64,000 nt of DNA from Nyssa sinensis (lineage: Eukaryota; Streptophyta; Magnoliopsida; Cornales; Nyssaceae): assembly GCA_008638375.1 (NCBI GenBank), contig CM018043.1, positions 57,103,010 to 57,167,009 of the forward strand. The letters are read 5' to 3'. The position numbers and the translations under genes are program-made. Position 1 is the stretch's first letter, and every line of letters begins with the position of its first letter. Positions 50,099 through 59,493 of the stretch are shown here, in pieces. Under the pieces are notes generated by a model that made no database searches, had not been told where the DNA came from, and worked only from the letters and a program-made list of their open reading frames with translations.

Positions 50099-50855
50099 AT
50101 GGTATGACCTGGATTTTAGTGTGACCATCCCCCGTTCACCAGTCACGGGAACTCTATATAAAGAGGGATTGATGTCTCCAAGTTATCTGCCGAGTCCAAA
50201 TCTTCGTTTGTCACCCATTAGTGATTCTCAATTTTCTCCTTGTGTTGGTGGAATGACATTCACTCCTACCTCGTCTCTAGGCTACAGTCCGTCATCTCCT
50301 GGCTACAGTCCATCATCCCCTGGATATAGACCCACTTCCCCTGGTTACAGCCCTACTTCCCCGACCGACAGTCCCAGCTCTCGGGGATATAGCCCAACCA
50401 GTCCTGCATATTCCCCTACTAGTCCATCTTACTCTCCCACCTCTCCCAATTATAGCCCCACCTCTCCTAGTTACAGCCCTACATCCCCCAGTTACAGTCC
50501 AACCTCACCTAGCTGTAGCCCCACCTCTCCTGCGTATAGCCCCACATCTCCCGCATATAGTCCGTCTTCCCTGTCTTATAGCCCAACCTCGCCATCCTAC
50601 AGTCCAACCTCTCCCTCATACAGTCCTGCATCTCCATCTTACAACCCAACATCACCTGCCTATAGCCCCACCTCTCCTGGTTACAGCCCCACTTCACCAA
50701 GCTACAGCCCAAACTCTCCGAGCTACAGTCCTACATCTCCATCTTACCGCCCAACATCGCCTGCCAGTAGCCCCACCTATCCTGGTTACAGCCCCACTTC
50801 ACCTAGTTACAGCCCAACCTCTCTGAGCTACAGTCCTAGATCTCCAAGTTGTTAA
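50099..50855 (+). pseudogene. NRPB1 CTD cassette B (27 heptads, partial duplicate)
   Basis: Duplicate of NRPB1 exon 11 from the CTD linker (A: about 46035) to the heptad tail (A: about 46782). It lacks all catalytic domains. The 27 heptads are open in frame but altered: arginine for Ser2 in heptads 3 and 23 (YRPTSP), DSPSSRG, CSPTSPA and SSPTYPG. The parental Met before TPSRSP is Val here; the open frame runs on from an unrelated ATG at 50034 in flank sequence. It stops at TGT TAA, which are the first bases of a Copia-type LTR. The AG at 50118-50119 (parental GG) makes a possible 3' splice site in a phase matching NRPB1 exons 11-13. Most likely a pseudogenic fragment; expression is unknown. 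Confidence 0.9.
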
Positions 50856-51273
50856 AATATGTCCAACATGAAAGGGTAATTAAATATTATTTGGACTTAA
50901 TGAAATTAAGTGATTATTGGTTTTGAAAAAAATATGCACGGTTACTAAATTAGTGAGAGATAATAGAAAAAGTAATTTTCCAATCTACTTACTTTTATGG
51001 AAAGTACGATAACTGTTTTATTTTGTACGTAAAAATTGTTTTTTCTCTCTACCCACATATTTTCATTTTTATCAGATTTTTCCATAGGTTCTAGTGAAAC
51101 AAAGAAAAGAGGTTAAGTGAGAGAAATAATTTCTACAAGCTTTCTTCAAGAAGGAGATTTCGTTATGGCTGATTTCGATATGTTTTATGAAATATTTATT
51201 TTCACATAAAAGATGATTATGTAATTTTCATGATAGTTGAAAATTCTTATTTCAATAAATTAAACTTTTTACA
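50850..51273 (+). mobile_element. Copia-type 5' LTR in unit B
   Basis: TGTTAAAATATG...AACTTTTTACA, 424 bp with TG..CA ends, inserted into the CTD duplicate just after CCAAGT. It is followed after 2 bp by a primer-binding site TGGTATTAGAGC (51276-51287). Its first codons terminate the CTD frame. The homologous LTR in unit C is at 54525-54934. Confidence 0.8.
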
Positions 51274-51977
51274 TGTGGTATTAGAGCGATGTTGAAACTA
51301 TCATGATTTTCCTTTTAATATAGAGATTGATTTCATTAATATTTTTTTATCTCGCTATTGTTTTATGTGTAATGTTTTGTATTCATAATGTTCGGAACTC
51401 ACTCTTCAGTGATTTTGAAAATTCCTATGATGTTTGCCGAATTTAATGAAATCTTGATGAAAGCATGTAGTGGCCGGATTTATTGGGATTTTAAGTTATT
51501 GGAATATCATGATTCCATGTGGATATCTATTAGCAAGTGTCAGTTTGATTTGGTATGAGTTGATTCCGAATTTGTTGGCTGCATAATAGTTTCATTTACT
51601 CACAATCCAAACTGTTTGGCATAAATGTTCCATTAATTGTTTTGAGTCTTGACATTCGCTGGCCATCTTCTTTGTTTTATTGGGCTCACTATTTTGTTTA
51701 AATGATTACTTTAGGTGAGCATTTGTTGGGCGTATGGTTTAATGTATGCAAACCATTTTTTTATTGTTTGATTTCGTATGGGCCACTTACATGTTTTATG
51801 ATAGTAAATTAATAACGGTGGCTATGTTAAGGGTTCATTTGTATTGAGTTAATAATTGTATTTATGAATGCATGGATTGAATTGATATGAGCCGAATTTT
51901 ACATATAATTAAGAAAATTAAAAGAGAATGTTAGTATAGAATTTTAAACTCAGAACATAGTGTTCAAAACAAAGAAG
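51274..51977 (+). mobile_element. Truncated Copia internal region, unit B
   Basis: Starts at the primer-binding site. At about 51391 a frame reading MFGTHSSVILKIPMMFAEFNEIL resembles the very N terminus of Copia gag proteins. The internal sequence then breaks off at 51977, where NRPB1 3' UTR sequence resumes. The rest of gag-pol, the 3' LTR and NRPB1 exons 12-14 are missing. Confidence 0.65.
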
Positions 51978-53020
51978 ATGTTTTGGAGGATATTACTTTA
52001 TATTCTTTGAAATAGACTGCATCGGACTTGAAAAATTGTTGAAATATGAATACACTTTGATGGGTGCAAAGCTGATTATCTGATTTTGTTTGGGTTTGCA
52101 CTTGCAGTGGCTTCAATAGACGATGTTGTGGACCTTCCGGACAAGTAGAAAGAGTGGAGTCCATTTTCGCTAACGTGTCAAGAGACTCTAAAAACTGTAG
52201 AAAGCAGCAGTTGAATTGGGTTTGATGGCTACTTTAAGAACTCACGGACATGCTGTAACTTCAATAATACTTTTTGTCGATAGGTTATAAATTCAAACGG
52301 TTTTGTGTTCACATACGCAGGCAAATCTTTTGTTAATTGCACTGGAGTGAACTGCTTTTGTCTTCTGTTAATTGCCCTTTTTTAGCAGCCCGTATGAGCT
52401 GCTGAATTGGATGTTTTTGCTAACCCTCGAATAAGTGGGAACGAAGGAAGAGGATAGCTGATTTTGCGAGAAGAGAGATAGTCATATATATGGTGTCAAA
52501 ACCAGGCTTGACACCAAAAATTATAAAAATTTGATTTTTACCCCTCTTTTCTACATTTTTTTAATGAAAATTAGTAATTTTCCACCCAATTTTTTTTTTT
52601 TTTATATTTTACAAGAAATTTTTTTAAATTTTCCTTTTTTTACTTTCGTACTTCTATTTTAATGGTTTGGATCCCTCATTGTGAATTCGTTTTCAATACA
52701 AATTATATATTTGAAATTTAAAATTGAAATTTTATAAAAGAAATTGTATATGAAAATCTGAAGAAAAAAATTAGATTTTGCACAATCAGTTAGTCTCACA
52801 AAATAGAGAAATTTTTGGTTTAAACAAAAAAGTTTTTTTTCTCCCCTAAAATCAAGAGTGGAAAAAATGAAGAAATACATAACTAAAAAAAGGATCCTAG
52901 CAATAGAGCAATTTATTTTATCTTTTTTCTTTTACCGTCCAAAGTAGAAAAGATGCCTAATGAAAAGACACTTTCTTTTACTTTCTTAAATATTTAAAAA
53001 AAATAAAATAAAAGTTAAAA
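51978..53020 (+). repeat. Duplicate of NRPB1 3' UTR and flank, unit B
   Basis: Matches 48751-49790 closely from ATGTTTTGGAGGATATT onward, including the TTGCAG|TGGCTTC acceptor, the (shorter) poly(T) tracts and GCCTAATGAAAAGA. No coding capacity. Confidence 0.9.
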
Positions 53021-53027
53021 ACTATTA

Positions 53028-53225
53028 CACTACGCTTGGATAGTGATTCATATATAATTTTTTAAAAAATATTTTTTAAAAATTTTGTAATTAATTTTTT
53101 AAAAATTGTAAAAATGTATTTGGATATGATAATCTAAATTTTAAAAAAATTAAAATGAATAGCTTGTCAAACGCGTATCCTGTATTTTGAAATTAAAAAT
53201 ATGTTTTTAAAAATACAAACAAACG
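53028..53225 (+). mobile_element. AT-rich MITE in unit B flank
   Basis: CACTACGCTTGGATAGTGAT to ACAAACAAACGAAGC, preceded by TTA. Absent at the corresponding point of the parental flank (about 49795-49805). Part of the same element is present in unit C (56693-56797 and 58545-58605), so it inserted before B was copied to C. Confidence 0.65.
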
Positions 53226-53249
53226 AAGCCCAAAATTGTCTCTGAAAAG

Positions 53250-53428
53250 TATAAGTATCCACTTCTGGTGAAAATGACCTGAGTTCGAAAATTAAAAATC
53301 TAAGAAAGATATAAGTTTTCATTCTTCGTGAAAATGACCTGAGTTTGAAAATTAAAAACTCAAGAGAACGGGAGTATCTACTCATCGTGAAAATGACCTA
53401 AGTTTGAAAATTACGAACCCAAGAGACT
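53250..53428 (+). repeat. 60-bp minisatellite, 3 units, in unit B only
   Basis: TGAAAATGACCTRAGTTYG recurs at exactly 60-bp steps (53269, 53329, 53389). Units A and C lack it. Confidence 0.85.
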
Positions 53429-53787
53429 GTGACTTCGAATGTAAGTGCTGTAAATTCATAATCCGAATAATATCGAGGAATACATAATCACTATTAAGAG
53501 GAAAAGGAATAAAAGTCTTCATGGGCCATTAGCTTTAGATAGTGCTTTCTTTTTCCACTGCCCTTTAACATAAAAGCAGCCATGATCGATAAGGGTACTT
53601 CTCCTCCTAACTCCTTTTAGTAAATTCACCAATAAAATGAAAGAATAATTGGTGTTTGCGTTGCACCACTAGAAATTCTATTCCTACATCTTTTTCCTTT
53701 TTTGTTTTGGTTGAAGGGTTCTATTTTAAAAATAAAATTATTTATTTATTTTATTATATTTATTTTAATAAATTATATTAATCTCTC
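53429..53787 (+). repeat. Duplicate of NRPB1 downstream flank, end of unit B
   Basis: Matches 49805-50098 and then continues (TTCTATTTTAAAAATAAAAT ... TTATATTAATCTCTC) into sequence found only in the last flank copy at 58922-58997. This includes the first bases of the MITE at 58975. Confidence 0.85.
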
Positions 53788-54530
53788 ATTTTAGTATGAC
53801 AACATCCCGTTCACCAGTCACGGGAACTCCAAATAAAGAGGGATTGATGTCTCCAAGTTATCTGCCGAGTCCAAATCTTCGTTTGTCACCCATTAGTGAT
53901 TCTCAATTTTCTCCTTATGTTGGTGGAATGACATTCACTCCTACCTCGTCTCTAGGCTACAGTCCGTCATCTCCTGGCTACAGTCCATCATCCCCTGGAT
54001 ATAGACCCACTTCCCCTGGTTACAGCCCTACTTCCCCGACCTACAGTCCCAGCTCTCGGGGATATAGCCCAACCAGTCCTGCATATTCTCCAACTAGTCC
54101 ATCTTACTCTCCCACCTCTCCCAGTTACAGCTCCACCTCTCCTAGTTACAGCCCTACATTCCCCAGTTACAGTCCAACCTCACCTAGCTATAGCCCCACC
54201 TCTCCTCCATATAGCCCCACATCTCTCGCATATAGTCCGTCTTCACTGGCTTATAGCCCAACCTCGCCATCCTACAGTCCAACCTCTCCCTCATACAGTC
54301 CTACATCTCCATCTTACAACCCAACATCACCTGCCTATAGCCCCACCTCTCCTGGTTACAGCCCCACTTCACCAAACTACAGCCCAACCTCTCCAAGCTA
54401 CAGTCCTACATCTCCATCTTACCGACCAACATCGCCTGCCAGTAGCCCCACCTCTCCTGGTTACAGCCCCACTTCACCAAGCTACAGCCCAACCTCTCTG
54501 AGCTACAGTCCTACATCTCTAAGTTGTTAA
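53788..54530 (+). pseudogene. NRPB1 CTD cassette C (27 heptads, second partial duplicate)
   Basis: Begins ATTTTAGTATGACAACATCC. The parental Met (GMTPSRSP) is retained, giving an open frame 53796-54530 of 244 codons: linker plus 27 heptads, ending Cys-stop at the LTR start. It shares with B the YRPTSPG, SSRG, YRPTSPA and SSPT heptads, and has its own changes ([28 protein letters not shown]). The acceptor-like TCTCATTTTAG at 53784-53794 follows a T-rich, AT-rich tract and is in the phase of NRPB1 exons 11-13. No catalytic sequence. Probably derived from B. Confidence 0.9.
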
Positions 54531-54934
54531 AATATGTACGGATAATATGAACATTATTTGGACTTAATGAAATTAAGTAGTTATTAATTTTAGAAAAGAT
54601 ATTCACGGTTACTAAGTGAGAGACAATAGGAGAAGTGATTTTCTTATCTACTTACTTTTATGAGAAGTAGGATAACTGTTTTATTTTGTACGTAGAAATT
54701 GTCCTCTCTTTATCCACATATTTTCATTTTTATTAGATTTTTCCATACATTCTGGTGAAGCAAAGAAAATGGGTTAAGTGAGACAAATAATTTCTACAAG
54801 TTTTCTTCAAGAAAGAGATTTCATTATGGTTGATTCCAGTATGTTTTATGAAATATTTATTTTTGCATAAAAGGTGATTATGTAATTTTTATGATAGTTG
54901 AACATTTCTATTTCAGTAAATTAAACTTTTTACA
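54525..54934 (+). mobile_element. Copia-type 5' LTR in unit C
   Basis: TGTTAAAATATG to TTTTTACA, 410 bp, followed by TGTGGTATTAGAGCGATG with the primer-binding site. Orthologous to the LTR at 50850-51273, at the identical CTD position. Confidence 0.8.
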
Positions 54935-55638
54935 TGTGGTATTAGAGCGATGTTGAAACTATCATGATTTTCTTTTTAATATAGAGATCGATTTCATTAA
55001 TATTTTCCAATCTTGCTATTGTTTTATGTGCAATGTTTTGTGTTCATAATGTTCGGAACTCACTGTTTATTGATTCCAAAAATTCCTATGATGTTTGCTG
55101 GATTTAATGAAATCTTGATGAAAGCATGTAGTGGCCGGATTTATTGGGATTTTAAGTTATTGGAATATCATGATTCCATGTGGATATCTATTAGCAAGTG
55201 TCAGTTTGATTTCGTATGAGTTGATTCCGTATTTGTTGGCTGCATAATAGTTTCATTTACTCACAATCCAAACTGTCGAATTATTGGCATAAATGTTCCA
55301 TTAATTGTTTTGAGTCTTGATGGCCATCTTCTTTGTTTTATTGGGCTCACTATTTTGTTTAAATGATTACTTTAGGTGAGCATTTGTTGAGCGTATGGTT
55401 TAATGCATGCAAACCATTTTTTTATTGTTTGATTTCGTATGGGCCACTTACATGTTTTATGATAGTAAATTAGTAACAGTGACTATGTTAAGGGTTCATT
55501 TGTATTAAGTTAATAATTGTATTTATGAATGCATGGACTGAACTGATATGAGCCGAATTTTGCATATAATTAAGAAAATTGAAAGAGAATGCTAGTATAG
55601 AATTTTGAACTCAGAACATAGTGTTCAAAACAAAGAAG
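54935..55638 (+). mobile_element. Truncated Copia internal region, unit C
   Basis: Same fragment as 51274-51977, with the same deletion endpoint next to ATGTTTTGGAGGATATT. The gag-like N-terminal frame (MFGTHCLLIPKIPMMFAGFN) is somewhat better preserved than in B. Confidence 0.65.
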
Positions 55639-56692
55639 ATGTTTTGGAGGATATTACTTTATATTCTTTGAAATAGACTGCATCGGACTTGAAAAATTGT
55701 TGAAATATGAATACACATTGATGGGTGCAAAGCTGATTATCTGATTTTGTTTGGGTTTGCACTTGCAGTGGCTTCAATAGACGATGTTGTGGACCTTCCG
55801 GACAAGTAGAAAGAGTGGAGTCCATTTTCGCTAACGTGTCAAGAGACTCTAAAAACTGTAGAAAGCAGCAGTTGAATTGGGTTTGATGGCTATTTAAGAA
55901 CTCACTGACATGTTGTAACTTCAATTATACTTTTTGTCGATAGGTTATAAATTCAAACGGTTTTGTGTTCATCTACGCAGGCAAATCTTTTTACTCTAGT
56001 GCCTTGCCAGTTGCCACTGGAGTGAGCTGCTTTTGTCTTCTGTTAATTGCCCTTCTTTAGCAGCACGTATGAGCTGCTGAATTGGATGTTTTTGCTAACT
56101 CCCGAATAAGCCGAAACGAAGGAAGAGGATAGCTGATTTTGCGAGAGAGAGAGAGAGAGAGATAGTCATATATATGGTGTCAAAACCAGGGTTGACACCA
56201 AAAATTATAAAAATTTGATTTTTACCCCTCTTTTCTACATTATTTTTTTTTTGAAAATTAGTTATTTTCCACCCAATTTTTTTTTTTATATTTCTACAAG
56301 AGATTTTTTTAAATTTTACTTTTTGTACTTTCGTCCTTCTATGCTAATGGTTTGAATCCGTCATTGTGAATTCGTTTTCAATACAAATTATATATTTGAA
56401 ATTTTATAAAAGAAATTGTATATGAAAATCTGAAGAAAAAAATTAGATTTTGCACAAAGTCTCACAAAATAGAGAAATTTTTGGTTTAAACAAAAAAGTT
56501 TTTTTTTTTTTTTCCCTAAAATCAAGTGGAAAAAATGAAGAAATACATAACTAAAAAAGGGATCCTAGCAATAGAGCAATTTATTTTATCTTTTTTCTTT
56601 TACTGTCCAAAGTAGAAAAGATGCCTAATGAAAAGACATTTTCTTTTGCTTTCATAAAATTTTAAAAAAATAAAATAAAAGTTAAAAACTAA
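55639..56692 (+). repeat. Duplicate of NRPB1 3' UTR and flank, unit C
   Basis: Matches 51978-53020 and 48751-49790. An additional (GA)n run lies at 56141-56162. Non-coding. Confidence 0.9.
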
Positions 56693-56797
56693 GATTGCGC
56701 TTGGATAGTAATTTAAATATAATTTTTTAAAAAATTGTAAAAATGTATTTGGATATGATAATCTAAATTTAAAAAAATTTTAAAAAATTAAAATGAA

Positions 56798-58540
56798 GAG
56801 ATGAGGGAGTTAGTTGAAGGATGGTAGAAGTTTTCACACAATTTCACTTACTTTTTTGGGGGGACCTGCTAAATTTGTAATATGAAATGAGCAACTGCCT
56901 TATTTTGTCTACAAACAGATGAAATGTGGGTAATAATGTGAAATATTTAAAAGAGTTGATCAAATTACAAATAATTAATTGAAAGTGTTAGGTAGTTTAA
57001 CTTGTAAGGCTTGGTGACCATGCATAGATTGAGTCTAAAGAAACTTAGAACATTTTTTTCTTCATTTTTTTCCTAGTTCTTGACTTTATAAGAAAAAGGG
57101 TGATATTTTCCTTCCTACAGCAAATATGGAAAGTGATATACCACTATCAAAATCAACATTGGGCCCATTTTTCTTCTAGCTAGGCCTAAACTGCGTAATA
57201 CTATGGAAAAACAACAAAAGGTTGGGGGAGAGATTTAGGAATATTCATGCATGTATGTTGAAACTATTATTAATGCCTATGTAATGTGTGGAAAAAAAAG
57301 GAAGAAAGATACCAAAAAAAAAAAGAAAAGAAATTGATAGTAATAATTACTGATAGAGAAAAGTAATAATTATCAAACTTACTCAACAAAAAAAAAAAAG
57401 TCTAAAATTAAAATTTAATATTATTGATAAAATTGTCTAATAAGAATCTATTATACTATATTTACAAATAAGAAACTATTAAATCTTATACTAAGTACTA
57501 ATCCGAATGGAAGACTTAAAAAAAAAAGAAATACTCAAAACAAAAAATAGGTCAAAAAATTTCAGGTCATCTTGGGTTGCATTTGGTTATGAAGAATCCA
57601 GGAAGCCAAAGTCCACTTATCATACATTATTTTTTATTATAATTTCATATTTCATTAATAATATATTTTCATTGCCGATCGAAAAAAAAAATTGCCAGAG
57701 AGAAAAGTTGATAACTCTTTTCTCTTTGAGTAAGTAAATACTGGTAAATATTTACACTATGTTTGGATGGAAGGAATTGAAAAGAAAGGGAAGGAAAGGA
57801 AAAGGAAGAAGAGCTTATATCATGTTTGTTTTAAAAATTAGGAAAGAAAGGGAGGAAGAGCTGAACCTTCATTTAAGCAATTTTGTTATCCCTCCAAAAG
57901 TGGGCAAAAATGGAAGGAAATGAAACAAGGATTTAATAAATTTTTAATAATACTAATATTACCCTTAAAATTATAAAAGTCAAAATAAAAATGACACCTC
58001 TATCCTAGGGCATCCAAATACAATTTAAAAGGGTATAATAATAAAATAATATAAAATTTTTTCCTTTCTTTTTCTCTCCTTTATCATTCTCAAATAAGAT
58101 GAAAGGATTATATTTCTTTCCTTTCATTAATTATCCAAACATAAAGGAGGGATTACCTTCTCCTCTCCTCTCATTTCCTTTTTTTCATAACTAATACTCT
58201 CATCTCCTTTCATTTCTTTCCTACTTATCTAAACGAACTGTTAAAGTTATTTCTTCGAATGATAATCTCAACATAAAATAAATATTTAATTTTAAAAGAG
58301 ATTAATCTAATGACAAGTTGAGTTAGCGTAAGTATTTTTGATTGCGACAGTATGTGTCTGAAATTAACATTTTTTTTGGGACCGTTTTCCGGTTCCTGTA
58401 GCAAAAATCTCCAAGAAAACAATTTAGTTTTCAAGCATTTGTCGTTTGGAAGCAACCAATTTGTCTTGAATTGCATAAATGACTACGAAGACATGTAACC
58501 TCCAGTCTACATGCAACTTAAGATGTATCATAGTTACTTG
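56798..58540. other. 1.74-kb segment present in unit C only
   Basis: Interrupts the MITE that is continuous in unit B between AAAATGAA and the TTG..AAA.GCGTAT part. It contains the Harbinger MITE at 57755-58240, poly(A) tracts and no recognisable gene. It could be a nested insertion, or sequence lost from B. Confidence 0.6.
57755..58240 (-). mobile_element. PIF/Harbinger (Tourist-like) MITE, 486 bp, with TTA target duplication
   Basis: CACTATGTTTGGATGGAAGG to CTAAACGAACTG, flanked by TTA at 57752-57754 and 58241-58243. It is an inverted copy of the element at 2130-2635, with GA/CT-rich arms and no transposase. Confidence 0.85.
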
Positions 58541-58612
58541 CTAAATGCGTATTTCATATTTTAAAATTAAAAATTTGTTTTTAAAAATATAAACAAATGA
58601 AGTCGAGAGAAT

Positions 58613-58974
58613 GTGACTTCGAATGTAAGTGCTGTAAATTCATAATCCGAATAATATAGAGGAATACATAATCACTATTAAACAGAAAAGGAATAAAAGT
58701 CTTCATGGGCCATTAGCTTTTGAAAGTGCTTTCTTTTTCGACTGTCAATGATGCCCTTTAACATAAAAGCACCCATGATCGATAAGGGTACTTCTCCTCC
58801 CACTATTTTTAGTAAATTCACCAATAAAATGAAAGAATAATTGGTGTTTGGATTGCACCACTAGAAATTCTATTCCTACATCTTTTTTATCTTTTTCTTT
58901 TCTTTTTTTGTTTTGGTTGAAGGATTCTATTTTAAAAATAAAATTATTTACTTATTTTTTTATTATATTTATTT
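58613..58974 (+). repeat. Last copy of the NRPB1 downstream flank, end of unit C
   Basis: Matches 53429-53770 and 49805-50098. No CTD cassette follows it, so this is taken as the original right-hand neighbour of NRPB1 before duplication. Confidence 0.8.
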
Positions 58975-59484
58975 GGATGAATTATATTGATCTCTCTCGA
59001 GATTTTTGACAATTACAAAAATATTTTTTGAGATTTCTTAAATAACACTGACCTCCCTATTTTTACTGAACAAATTATAAAGACATCCTCTTCAACCTTT
59101 TTTTTCCTTTCAAAATGATAAAAATGCAGCTTTCTTTTTTTTTTTTGCAATTTTCAGCATTTTTTTAAACTTTTTTTAAGAGTTTTTTCATTTTATATAA
59201 ACAAAATTAAGATAAATAACTTATATTTTTCAGTCAAGAAAGATTGAAATTAATATTTATTTGAAAATGAAAAAAAAAAAAAAAGTTAGAAAAAACTGGT
59301 CACAATTTAAAAAAAAAATAAAAAATGAAAGGGACATTTTCGTAATTTTGAAAAAAAATAAAGTTGAATAAGAGGTTTTTGTAATTTGTCAGTAAAAATA
59401 AATGAGGCCAGTATATTTTCAAAAATCTCAATAAAATTTTTTATAATTGTAAAAAATCTTAAGAAAAATCAGTATAATTTATCC
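58975..59484. mobile_element. Mutator-type MITE, 510 bp, with 9-bp target duplication
   Basis: Starts GGATGAATTATATTGATCTC and ends CAGTATAATTTATCC. The two ends form a terminal inverted repeat of about 80 bp at roughly three-quarters identity. TATTTATTT flanks both sides (58966-58974 and 59485-59493). Long TIRs and a 9-bp duplication suggest a Mutator-like element. The flanks are AT-rich, so the duplication could be partly chance. Confidence 0.65.
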
Positions 59485-59493
59485 TATTTATTT

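Noticed and set aside
50509..50712. Minus-strand frame rich in W, G and M across the CTD cassette
   Set aside because: Antisense of heptad repeats; composition is forced by the repeat.
58613..58997. Possible fourth unit D of the CTD array
   Set aside because: It is the right-hand flank of unit C; no CTD sequence follows, so only three units exist.
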